NCBI RefSeq assembly: GCF_000764305.2
Contig: NW_025944832.1
Coordinates: 1-64,000, forward strand
DNA: 64,000 bases
From: Hyalella azteca
Lineage: Eukaryota; Arthropoda; Malacostraca; Amphipoda; Hyalellidae
Direction: 5' to 3'
How positions within the stretch are numbered: the stretch's first letter is position 1; the number at the start of each line of letters is the position of its first letter. The notes under the pieces are model-generated. The model did no database searches, was not told the origin of the DNA, and saw only the letters and a list, made by a program, of their open reading frames with translations. The translations under genes and the position numbers were made by a program. Shown piece after piece: positions 11,207 through 22,500 of the stretch.

Positions 11207-11255
11207 CATGGTTGAATTAATGGTTGAATTAAAGAATTGTATTAATTCAACCATG
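11207..11255. mobile_element. 49-bp palindromic mini-element
   Basis: Starts CATGGTTGAATTAA and ends with the complement TTAATTCAACCATG. It is flanked by CATGCACC at 11199-11206 and 11256-11263. Copy A has the empty site with a single CATGCACC. A second member is at 50105-50167. Confidence 0.75.
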
Positions 11256-11944
11256 CATGCACCAACCTTCTAACCAAGCCGGGGAATAAGAAAGTGGAAT
11301 GTATCCACACTTACAGGCACAACTGAATTTTTAAAGCAAGAACTTCATTAGTTTTGAAGCCATGGTAGGATTATTTGAGTCGAGAGTCTATTTTTGAGTC
11401 ATGAATTCATTTTCAAAGTAATATAAAATAATTTTACAGACAAATTTTGTGCTGTGAACTTTTAGAGGCTGCCAGATGCTCGATCACCTCTGGGAAAGAC
11501 GATGTCTTCACAATACCGAGTGAGACAATAGTGAAGGATGTCGCTTCGCGCTCGATTGCTTGAATCGCAAATTAATCAGAAATCCCATTAAAATTCCGTT
11601 TTAAATATATATAAATTTAAATAATAACTGCATTCAACTATTTTCTCATTGAGTAAAATGTAAACCTACTGGAGTGAAAATCGCATTTTAACTTGTTAAT
11701 CTAGGACTAGGTCCTCCCTTCCTTTTTTCTGTGTCCTATGATTCCATCACTAAATTAAAATTTGACTTCGAGATAATATTTCGACACGATTGTATTTCAG
11801 GGGTTAGGGACATACGCACCAGAACAGCCTCCAAATATTTTTGAATTGCTGTCAATTCAATCCCAAAATGTCTATAGCTCCGTCACTAGTGCCTGGTGAG
11901 CGAAGAGAACTTTGCTGCTAAAATGTTGAAAAGAGAGTGATAAT

Positions 11945-12649
11945 CAGCACCTAAATTACTAAGTATACATATGTATCAGATTAGAATGAATTACCATTAG
12001 TAATTCTGCGATGTAAAATTCCGTCATTTTATTTCAATGAATACCTAATTTAGACTTGCTAAACTGAACAAGAATAAAGAATAATTCAACCTGCTAATAT
12101 TGTGCCAGAGTTGCCAACTATGCTTTAGCTTGCGATCAGAGAACAACCATGATGCGCCATGAAGCAGTTTCAGCCGGGCTCTCACGTGTAATCTAGTTTT
12201 TACCTGGGTTGTGAAAGGTAAGCGTTTACACGACCATTCAATTAACAACTATCTGTGTTATTAACATTGATGTATTTTATAGACATTCTAGCTTAGGTTG
12301 CAAATTTTGCATACGCAATCGCAACACTGATTTAGATGGCTTGCTCATTTTTATCATTTCCTTTTTGCATCGAATGAGTGCTAAACAGGTTTGGTCGTAA
12401 ATAATCATGTGAAGGTAGAAGTAATCAGACAACAAGAGCGTTATACTGTATATGATATACCTAATTGCGTTAAATATGAAAACATTAGATTGAACGTGAA
12501 TTTTTATAGAATTGCTAATAAAATCGTCTCCTGTTTTTTTTTTTCAAAAAATAAAACAAATTACTCAGAAATATTTAGAAATTGAGCTTTGCTTTGTCTT
12601 TCCTTTTAATGGATGCTATGGCAATTGTTTTTTAGGTAATCGATCGACC
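11945..12649. other. Upstream region of the first SDR gene
   Basis: No other gene is seen. TTGTTTTTTAG at about 12626-12636 is a good 3' splice site 14 bases before the SDR start. This suggests an intron within the 5' untranslated region whose first exon I cannot place. Confidence 0.35.
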
Positions 12650-13387
12650 ATGAACGCGCACGACTTTAGGGGCAAGAGGGCGCTGGTGACGGGCGCTGGC
12701 GCCGGCATCGGTAGAGCCACAGCGCTGAAGCTGGCTGAGCTCGGAGCTGAAGTTGTCGCTCTGAGCCGCACGCAAGAAAACTTGGACAGCCTCAAGGCCG
12801 AAAACCCGTCGATTGAAATAATCTGCGTGGATCTCGCAGATTGGAACGCTACTAGGGAAGCCGTTCAGAAAGTTACTCCAATTCACCTCTTGGTGAATAA
12901 TGCAGCCGTTGCTTTACTTGCTCCGGTTTTGGAGGCCACGCCGCAAGAATTTGATTCATCATTCAATTTGAATGTGAAGTCTATTTTAAACGTCACACAA
13001 GTGGTGGCGTCTGACCTTGTGGATAGAAAATTGAAAGGTAGCATTGTGAACCTTTCCTCTCAAGCTGCCCAGCGTGCGCTGAAGGATCACATTGTATACT
13101 GTGGAACCAAAGCTGCAGTCGACGCCTTCACAAGATCTATGGCTTTGGAACTCGCGCCTAAAGGAATAAGAGTAAACTCTGTAGGTCCAACAGTCGTGAT
13201 GACTGCAATGGGACGCATTGGTTGGTCTAAACCCGAGAAAAGTGATCCAATGAGAGCCAGGATTCCGCAAGGGAAATTTGCAGAAGTTGAAGACGTGGTC
13301 AATGCAATAGTTTATCTGTTGAGTGATAAGAGTGATATGATAAATGGCCATATGCTTCCCGTTGAAGGAGGTTTCTTCTGCTCTTGA
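12650..13387 (+). CDS. DCXR-like dicarbonyl/L-xylulose reductase
   Basis: A 245-aa short-chain dehydrogenase in one coding exon, nearly the length of vertebrate DCXR (244 aa). It has the cofactor motif TGAGAGIG at residues 14-21 and Arg40 after the second strand, which favours NADPH. It also has NNA at 83-85 and the catalytic set Asn108, Ser137, Tyr150, Lys154, each one residue beyond its DCXR counterpart. Conserved landmarks IPQGKFAEVEDVVNAI and LPVEGGF follow. The expected role is cytosolic reduction of dicarbonyls and L-xylulose. The open frame extends upstream, but the ATG at 12650 follows a splice acceptor and begins the family-like sequence. Related copies are at 16238 (broken) and 52841 (intact, minus strand). 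Confidence 0.92.
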   Translation: MNAHDFRGKRALVTGAGAGIGRATALKLAELGAEVVALSRTQENLDSLKAENPSIEIICVDLADWNATREAVQKVTPIHLLVNNAAVALLAPVLEATPQEFDSSFNLNVKSILNVTQVVASDLVDRKLKGSIVNLSSQAAQRALKDHIVYCGTKAAVDAFTRSMALELAPKGIRVNSVGPTVVMTAMGRIGWSKPEKSDPMRARIPQGKFAEVEDVVNAIVYLLSDKSDMINGHMLPVEGGFFCS

Positions 13388-16237
13388 ACTATCGCAATTT
13401 CTCTGAATATTATTCCATTTAATGTTATTATTATGATGATAGTTGAAGGATGCGATGACGCAAGTAAAATTTGTGAGCAAATTACTTCGATTGTTTGTTA
13501 TGACCGAACCTTTTGTTGAGTTTAACTTAATTTCATGCTGTAATTTATTTGATTCGTTTTGTTTTACTACTATTTGTTGGAAATTAACATGAGATGTTTA
13601 ACCGCGGCAGACATGAAAGATGAATAGAGTTGTGTTCCTTCGATAAGCTCAACTGAAGGGAAAACTACAGCATTGTGCTCATTGCAATCTATTGTAGATT
13701 GTTCACAATGCGGCCCGCGCAAGGGAACAGGCAAATCGCTGAAAATATGTTAAGCTTATATTTATTTGTCAAATTTTTCTAGAATTTTCGGGCATATGCT
13801 AGAAGTTTTTATTTTGCTAAAATTATAATCGAAGTTCACTGCATTCCTCGTCTTACTTTCCATGCAGGCATGATGGATTAAATTCGAAAAGTTTCTTAAA
13901 AAAGTAATTAAACTGTTATTTTATTGTAATGAATAGCGAGCCAGGATTAAATGCTCTCATAATTTCTTGCCCAAAAAATAACAAGTTTGCGGCCAGGTCC
14001 AATAACAGATTCAGATTTAACAGGAGATGATGAGAGTTCACATATTTGTACGTTAGTGTAGTTACGCAGAAGCTCTTATTTAATACAAGTTTCATTGAAG
14101 ACCAAAGAGTATTTGTATGATCGTAGTATGTTTCATTGAATACACTCGAGCGCAAGAAACATAATAATTTTGCAAAAGTCTTCTTTATTTAAGTTTTAAA
14201 TTCATGTTGAAGTTCTAAATTCATGTCCTGATGATAAAATACGTTTCAGCAGGATGTACCCGCGTTAATTAATTAAAAAAAACTGCTCGTAGGAATATAC
14301 ATTTTACGGTTAGAACGAGTCGACACCATTCTTTTGGCGCTAACCTCGCACTGCAAGTAAAGGTTTCTAAAATTGATAAGCGTTGCCTACTTCTTCATTG
14401 CGAATGAGTTCCTAGTCCTACATTCGTTTTTCCTCGCAACTAAATGGTCCGAGTTCGATATGGCTGCGGTGTGGGTAGCTAATTGCCTCGAGGGCTTGTA
14501 ACTTATGACAATTCTCTTTCCGTTTTTACCCCGAAATTAGATTCAAAAGACGCGTGGAATGTCAAGTTTTGGCTGCTTCGCACACGACTAAACTTCATTG
14601 TGTTTTTTGCACTAAAAATCAATCAAAAAGTTTCAAGTTTAATGAGTAGAAGATGAGTTCAAAGTATAAATCGCCAGCATCATAAGTCAATTTGACACGA
14701 ATAGATTATCCACTAATGCATAATTTCAGATGTTCACAATGAAACACATGAAATAGACACTTGAGATAATTTTTGTTCATAAATTAACGAATATTTTCAC
14801 CCTTTCGCTCCACCTCAAAGGTAAGTTCAATGCCCCATCTCAAACATGATCTATGTTGCGGGGACTGAAGCCAATAACTCACCAATAACTACTTTAAGGA
14901 CCGTTTCTGCTGACTCAACAGTCGCGTCTAGAGGCCAAGTAACGGTTGGCCACAACTCGAGAGTCCGACGCGTCGGGCAGCGTTGTATGGCGACGAATTA
15001 GGGTCATTTCGAAGTTATTGTACATATACTCAAATGTATTTCCATGTTTAATTGAGTAGAGTAATTTATTGACCAGTTTAAATTTGTAATTTTGGTCGTA
15101 AAATTTACATTCTATGCTGCCCATTCTCCCCATTGTTAGAGTCATTTCATTCACTGTAACTAAAAATAAAAATTTCCCAATGTCGCACCTATACAGGATA
15201 TATTGATCATGAAGTAACAGACTCCTAGGTAACGGTGAGACACTAAATATGCATGAACTTTGATGATAATCAACATACATACGATACTCATAAGGCTGAT
15301 TAATGATTACGCTTGTCCCAAAGAATGAATGTTCCCAATCTTATCTCCGCGACGTCTGTTTAGGTAGTTTATTGATATATACAATATTTCGAAGATATAT
15401 TGTATACATCAATATGCATTTTTTTGGCAGTGTTCTTGCAGCTTTCAAGATGAGAAAACAAAACATCATGTAACCGCGCAGTCATGAACGATGCACATGT
15501 CACCTAATATCTCAAGCGATCTGCACTTGGTAACTAGGGCCTTGGATGAGATAACTAATCAGTCCAGGTTGTGCCACAGACCTGAGAGCAGCAGAGTTTA
15601 TAAGGAACACAGCATCGGTACATTATAGGTTGGTGCGCAGCTCCTAAACTTATTTATTTGTGTTAACGGCGCTCCTTGGTGGCGTCGCAGGGTCACTTGC
15701 AATGTATAGGGAAGACATATCACAGGCTGGCAGTGGCAGGCGGATAAAAAACTGAAATACTTATGCAATTAAGCAAATAGGTGCAGAGTGCTTAATAAGA
15801 AGGGTTAAAATAACATTCTGAGGTTTTAAGTTGTACAGAAGGTCGTGAATAAAATATTAGGACATGGGATGGCTTAACGGTGTTTGCAGCGTTCGTAGAG
15901 AAATGATAAATACTTGGCATGCATACACTAATGTTAGTGTCGGCAGTGCAATTTCATCAGCTCCAGTTTGATCAATAAGTAGACTTTTATAATTTTTGTA
16001 GCATCATTTCTTTAATAAATTATCAACCTCTATTGAAATTAAAAATGATAACTCAACAATAATGACGCGATAGCACTTTGACCTTATGATTGGAATATTT
16101 TTGTACATACTTTCCTGCCGATATTTTACTTCTGCTATTCAAATTGTAGTTCAATTTCTACTATTCAATTCTATTAATTTATATGTTAACTTTCCTATCC
16201 CTTCTTTCAGTAACGTTTTCCATCAAGAAACGTCAGC
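13388..16237. other. Intergenic DNA between SDR copies
   Basis: No gene is supported. It contains a hairpin at 15370-15416 (arms around ATTGATATATACAATAT). TATAAGG near 15600 could be a core promoter for the broken SDR copy. CCCTTCTTTCAG at 16199-16210 looks like its 3' splice site. Confidence 0.35.
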
Positions 16238-16986
16238 ATGAACGTCTTGTCAGTTGATTTTACTGGAAAGAGCATTTTACTGGCATCGGAAGAGCGACGG
16301 CTCTTCGGCTGGCTGAGCTTGGGGCGAAAGTGTATGCCTTGAGCCTAGTCCAAGCCGAGCTTGACAGCCTCCATGCTGAAAACCCCGCAATTGTTACGCT
16401 TTGCGTGGATTTGCAAGACTGGGAAGCTACTCGGGAAGCCGTGAAAAAAGTAACTCCGATTCATCTCCTTGTAAACATTGCGGTAGTTTTTAAGTGGAGC
16501 CCAATATTGAAGACCAGTCTTGCCGATGTTAATGCAAGCCTCGACGTGAACGTCAAAGGAGTTCTCAACGTGTCGCAAGTTGTGGCATCAGACCTCATCA
16601 CTCGAGGCGAGAAAGGAAACATAGTCAACATGTCATCGATAGGAGGGCAAAAACCTATGATTCAAACTGGTATCTACTCAGCCTGTAAAGCAGCTGTTGA
16701 CTCTTTCACGAGGTCGATGGCTCTGGAATTGTCGTCAAAAGGCATTCGTGTGAACGCTGTCTGCCCCACCCTAGTGACAGACACCTTCTCAGGCCAGGTT
16801 ATGGCACCAAATAGGAAAAATACTGAAACTGGGGCCGGAAACGAGCTTCTGATGGCTAGAACTCCTCAAGGAAAATTCCCTTGCAGGAATGACGTCGTCA
16901 ATGCTGTAGTGTACTTGCTTAGTGACTACAGTGACCTCGTCAATGGACATTTATTGCCCGTTGATGGAGGTTTTTTGTGTTCCTAA
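16238..16986 (+). pseudogene. SDR pseudogene lacking the NAD(P)-binding loop
   Basis: The start matches the third SDR copy (MNVLSVDFTGK). About 16 bases net are then missing with scrambled filler, removing most of the TGAGAGIG coding sequence and shifting the frame. Reading from the ATG at 16238 meets TGA at 16340. The rest, from GTG at 16330 to the stop at 16986, stays open with the catalytic Ser, YSACK and VDGGF end preserved. NNA has become NIA. A splice acceptor and leader like those of the third copy precede it. The long open remainder suggests the damage is recent. A downstream start giving an enzyme without cofactor binding is unlikely to be active. Confidence 0.85.
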
Positions 16987-17111
16987 GAAATTTCGTTCAC
17001 AGTTACAAATTTACTTTACAATAGTATAACTTCGAGAAACGTTATCGTTATTCTGTTCATGCATTTTTCTTTACATTAGTGCCCTAATATATTGTACATG
17101 AAACTAATAAT

Positions 17112-17155
17112 ATGAAGTTTTCATGTACAATATATATTGTACATGAAAACTTCAT
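17112..17155. repeat. Perfect 44-bp palindrome
   Basis: Two exact 22-base arms meet at ATAT|ATAT, with ends ATGAAGTTTT and AAAACTTCAT. A further ATATTGTACATGAAA copy lies just upstream at about 17090. It is 126 bases past the pseudogene stop. Confidence 0.9.
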
Positions 17156-19480
17156 GTCAAAATTGAGGGCAGTTCCTCGTTGCCGATTACGTCTTTCGAA
17201 TTTTTTATATAGAATTTCCATATCATAGAGCAGCACGCAAAGAAGTTTTCACCGCCGTGCTCTTTGGTGGGGCCAAATTTTTGTCTCAATAATAGATATC
17301 TAATATTACCTGACTTACCACTAAAACTTACATCATTCCCTGGGCTCAAGATAATGGGCATAACGTTTGACATGTTAGCCAAAATTTATTCATGGGAGCT
17401 TTGTACAAATTTTAGGGGTGGAGTGTGAGTCAGGAACTAGGCTATAAATACAAATATGAACCAAACTTTGCAACTGGAACTTTCTTATCATTGTTTCTGT
17501 ACATGCAATTACTTTAGGGCTGCATTACAAATAAGAACATATCACTTACGATACATTTTAGTGAAATTTTATCCAATATATCATCAAGCTGCATAAAAAT
17601 TTTCAAAATACAATTCAAATAAATTATTTTAGAAAGTACTGATGAATACCTTCTTTTTGCGTACAAATTTATTTAAGACATCCAATTACGAAATCAGTAT
17701 TTCCAAGTCGCAATTATGATTATTGTTCAATACTGGAAGATTATAATTCGGGGGTTGTGCGGGATTAATTATTTAGAGTTGAGAGTAATCCGTAAGCAAA
17801 TCGTCATCCCCGTTGTCATAATAATTTGTAAAAATAGTAATGACAATTATAGATTACCAGATCAAACCCATTTGAAACAAAACCCCCTTTTTAATTGTCC
17901 TATTTTGAAGTTTGCAAAAACATTAATAAGTCAGTCATGTAATAATAGTCTTTTGTTTTCAGCTTTATATAGCAGCTCCAACCGGCGTTGCCCGGGTTAT
18001 ATAATTCATTAACTTTAAAAATCCTCTTAATCCTGAACAATTTCTCTCAAACCCCGTAACGATTTTTCATACTAAGAATGCAAATGTAATGAAAGGAGTG
18101 TCATGACTCTGCTGAAATGAATCATTGGCGAATGAATTTTAGTAAAAAGAATTTTATTAGCAAAATCGCTAGTAAAATGAATTTGGGTTCCAAGTTACAA
18201 ATCATGTCAATCTACAATTAGCATCATCATTTATGATAATTGTCACGAAGAGCGGGGGCGTTGAAAATATTGCGGAACTAAACACCATATGATGAAAATA
18301 TATTTTGAGGCATGAAGTAGACAGAAATTGGGTAATGTAAACGTGTATATAATAGACTGAGTTGAGTGCCCGACACCAGTTTTTGCACAGCGCCTGACTT
18401 TGCAACAACGTGCACCCTCTCAAAATAGCATTGGCTCCAGCAGAGATAGTTTTCATCGCCGCAACTTAGAAATAATATACGTTACGCTCTATTGATTATA
18501 AGGGATTGAAAAATAGCTTTAATTAATGCTTTAATTAATGTAATTAATTAACGAAGTCATTTCTATCATAGTTTTAACGAAGTAATCTTTATAAAAGTCA
18601 AGCGGTTTTTAATACGTTTAATGTAGTTAAATACTTCGAATACGGCGTATTATCTAACTATTGAACTATTAACTGTTACGACACACATAAAACTACGCAG
18701 TTCTTTTCCTGCTGAGGGCACCAGTGTAGTTAACTAAAAAAATATAAAAGACACGCTTGAATGAAAGAAAAAGCAATGATACAGAATTAAATGCAAGTTG
18801 TATAACTTCAGAATTCAAGAATTTAAAAACATAGAAAACAGCAAAAATATTCACCATTTTGGAATGAAAACGTTCTAGAGTGCAGCTCCATCGTCAATTC
18901 AGAAGTTCAAAACCTATAAGAAAAGCATAATCAATTAGAAGTATTATAAGTATTATAGGTTTTGAACTTTTGAACTGACGATGGAGCTAGACTCCGAAAC
19001 GTTTTCATTCTTAAGAAACGGTGAATATTTCGGCGGTTTTCTTTGCTTTTAAATTCTTGATGAACTTGCGATTTAAGCAGTCTAGTAATTTTAGAACTTC
19101 AGAATTGATTAAATAATAAATTATTTTTATTTGATACAAGACAATTTTCGACGCATCAGATGATTGTTGTTGAATCTCTACTCTTAGAAAAAATTCTAGA
19201 ACAATATTTTGACGAGCATTGACTAGTGCGTACGCTCAATCCATGGGTTATCTGGCATCTATTATAATGCATGTATCGAACCAACTCCTTGTCTGCATTT
19301 AGTTTGTTTAAATCACATTATTATATCTATCGAAGCTCAGCTGACATTTTCATCATGGTCGCGGTTGTCTAGTCTGACACAGAGCTGGAACCGTACCAGC
19401 CCATGCAGTTTATAATAGGTAGTCCAGCGTCATTCGGCCCATCGTAAAGACTTACGAGTATTCAAGGCTCATTATTTGCA
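17156..19480. other. Intergenic DNA upstream of the first neprilysin
   Basis: No gene is supported apart from the foldback element at 18815-19061. TATAATAG at 19411 and an initiator-like TCATTC at 19430 precede the first coding exon, but their spacing is short for a core promoter. Confidence 0.3.
18815..19061. mobile_element. Foldback element with hammerhead-core-like arms
   Basis: Arms of about 105 bp (18815-18918 and 18953-19061) are inverted copies around a 34-base loop, with several mismatches. The right arm reads CTGACGA at 18975-18981, then a GGAG/CTCC stem-loop, then GAAAC at 18996-19000. A third copy of this stretch lies inverted at 63803-63838. The CTGANGA...GAAA layout recalls hammerhead ribozyme cores known from Penelope-like retroelements. 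One extra base precedes the stem, and I could not find a proper third helix and cleavage site. Confidence 0.6.
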
Positions 19481-19542
19481 ATGCCTGATCTTGCTGAGAG
19501 TCAGGTGACTCTGACCAGTGCCAGACGTACTTCTGAGGACAC
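19481..19542 (+). CDS. Neprilysin gene 1, exon 1 (cytosolic tail)
   Basis: Encodes [20 protein letters not shown] plus two bases of a Thr codon, followed by GTGAGT. It is found by homology to exon 1 of gene 2: AESQxTL..SR is shared, and both end in phase 2, which fits the G that opens exon 2. Being short and 3.4 kb from the next exon, it is the least certain exon. Confidence 0.7.
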
Positions 19543-22500
19543 GTGAGTAAACAGTTGATTTTCTACGGATTAACCCTAAATTAAGGCGCTTGACTGAACT
19601 CGGCCAAATTATTTTAATAAGAAAGCTCTCATGTTTTTAATCGCCTATCACAGTGGTTCCCAAACCTGTTCAAGCTGGCTCCCCTTTTGGCTCCCCAGTG
19701 AATCCCTGGCGCCCCTCAGCCGAAAGAAACGTATAAAAACAAAAGCCTCTTTCTTGATATTTAGTTCGCTGCAAATTTAAATGAGAAATGTTAGACACAA
19801 ATGTGCATTTCACAAATAGAATCTCATTTAGTAAACCAACATATTTTTTACAGTTTTAAGTGTTTCAGCACTAGAAATTCAAGACGGTTCGGACAAATTT
19901 ACGGCTGGACTCGTGGCCGGTCTCGCAGCCGGTCTCACGGCCAATCTCTAAATTCAGTGACTAAGGAATATCTCCTAAACTAATGAACGCAGCTCGATAA
20001 AACTTGGAACAAGTATTCATCAGTACCTAAAGGTGATGTTTAGCTCATGAAAACATTTTTAATTTCACCTTCATTCGGAGTTATATGGCGATATGGGCTG
20101 AAATTCGCAGTGATAAAAGACTGTCTTTCAAACTACTGAACAGATCCGAATGAAATTTTACAATATACGTAAACGGTGATTTTTAGCTCGTGAAAATTTA
20201 TTCGATTCGGAGTCATGGTCTGCACGTGTTGTGTACAAATCGCCAAACAAACGTACAAACTTCTGACGCGGACTGCGGCCCCCCTACTGTCCCTTTCTTC
20301 CTCACCGCCCCTCCAGATCTTTCCGCCGCCCCCCCAGGGGGGCAATATCACCCCCAGGAGGGGGGCGATATCGCCCACTTTGGGAGCCACTGATCTATCA
20401 CATATTTACTCCCGGGACGGTCATAAAACTACGATGAAAATTTCAGTGGACGAGTACATATCAGTGGTCGTACAAAATTGTACAGCTCCATGGTCGGAGT
20501 GTTGAGGGCTTCAAATAGTGAACTTGTAATAAGCAATGAGTAGTGACAGTTATTGATCCACTTAATCAAGATGTAATAGGAAACAAAGCGGCACCGTGCC
20601 ATTAATTAAGTACATTTTTGTACATGAAGAGTCACTACTAATTGGGCACAAACGGATAATTAAAGAAATTATATCATTCTACATATTTTTCGATTACAAG
20701 AAATAAATGTGTTATGGTGCAGGTCAACTCTTTCTTCTATATTTTCCGAAAGATATTCAATATACGTAGCATAATTTAAAAGTCGATTTTTGATCTACAT
20801 TGTCCATGGCGGGAATAAAAACCTAATTCTGCACGCCAATATCATTATTGATATACCTGTTCAGGCAAAAACATAAGAAAATATGTGTGTTACCTGGCTA
20901 AGATATCGCTCATCTTAGTATGCTGTCGCATGCGCTCTACCGGCCACACGGCGTAGAACAATGAACATATATTCCAACATGTCGACCCGGCTACAGAAAA
21001 TGAGCTTAGCCAAACGCATCCAACACATTTTCTATAAAACTTGCCCCTGTTATGGGATCAGCATAAGAACAATAAAGATTATCGCATAAAAATGCAATGG
21101 GAATCATACAAAAATTCGGGACTTTCACAAAATATAGATCGGCTCACGTTAGTATAGCAGTTTTTATTCAATTCATGTTATTTCTCTCGAGTTGTTATTA
21201 TACCAACCCTTTTAATGATGCAAAGCAACGTCCACTAATTTTTTTAGAGAAATTTATCGCGTGATGAGTACTTTGCTCCTCATGCCGTTTGATTGATTAG
21301 CTGGAACTGTGCTTTTTTGCAGTTCAGCATACTTTATAACCCTTAAAAAATTTTGTTCTCTGTATTTGTCCTAATTGAGGTTAACACTGATTGCTTTAAG
21401 GCTGTGATTCTCAAACTTTTTGGTAGTACCCCAATTTCAACATGTAGGACTTACGTTTTTCCCCTTCCAACTCCAACATTGTGAAGCAATACACTAGGAA
21501 ACGAAACTAGGAAAAATCTCAATGGCCGATCAGCTGCTGTATTTGCTATCATCAACTTCATACTTAATCCTCTTCCGCCGTATGTCACTTTCCGGGAACA
21601 TAACTTTCAAGTTAAATTGTACGTAAACTATCGAGTTCAGCAACCTTAAGACGTTTGTACGCAACAGAAAACATTTTAAAGTTGTTGTACGTGGTGGCAA
21701 CAATCATCGCAAGGCATTTTGCGCTCACTATAGAACGTATCCTTTTTGGGAAGAAGTCTTGTGACAATATTGCTCCGGTTACTCGTGTTAGGCTGTAGAG
21801 GGTTAAGTACTCTACCCTGCCATTTCTCATACTAGATACGAATATATAAGCACGTACTCATAAAAAACACGGACACGAACGAAACATCTTCTGATGATAA
21901 TAGAGCAAAACAAGAATTTTTGAAATTCTCCGACGAAGAAGGAAGTGTGATAAGGATTAAAATAAATAAGTAAGAGTAATTACAAGAGGGAAGCTAGTTT
22001 AACAAGAACGCGTTGATTCGGACAAGTTTTGTATTAGCGAATTATACTGTATGAAACGTTTTCGTAGAGAATCTTGAACTGCGCGGGGAAGATAAAAATA
22101 GTCGGTGGTAAGCATCAAGATCAAAGAGAATAATGTATCGCAAAAATAACGTGCGCATAACTATGCGCACGTTATTTATAGTTTAGTTTCAGTTTTAGTT
22201 TAGTTTCATAGTTTATAGTTATGCGCACGTGCGCATAACTATAAATTATGAAATGCGCGCATAATACGGTCACACAGGTCTGCAACAAACAATACTATTG
22301 ATTTTTATCATATTTTTTTTGTTGCGCTGACAAGAAAAGAAGCCATGGACGTCAGACTTAAATAGTTTTTTGTCAAGAAACTCTGGATAGTCATTAAATT
22401 CTACTATTTTTCCTACAACTGTATCATATGGGTCCTTGCTTTGGTTTAATTGTATTCAACCTGAATAAGGCCAAAAAACCTTGAGTACCTTGAGGGCGTC

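Larger units (their letters stand above)
9905..11944. repeat. Segmental duplication, copy B
   Basis: Matches 213-1926. It differs by loss of about 90 bp after 10717, by a 331-bp MITE (10835-11165) and by a 49-bp palindromic element (11207-11255). Apart from these, substitutions are few, so the duplication is fairly young. The two insertions postdate it or were lost cleanly from copy A. Confidence 0.85.

Noticed and set aside
12512..12649. Upstream in-frame extension of the first SDR
   Set aside because: It contains a poly-T splice-acceptor-like tract and no conserved sequence; the ATG at 12650 fits the family start.
20880..20960. Sequence resembling a tRNA A box on the minus strand (GGTAGAGCGCATGCGAC)
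   Set aside because: No B box at the right distance and no cloverleaf; too weak to call a tRNA or SINE.
21400..21440. GTGATTCTCAAACTTTTTGG resembling one hAT-type end
   Set aside because: No matching opposite end or 8-bp duplication found nearby.
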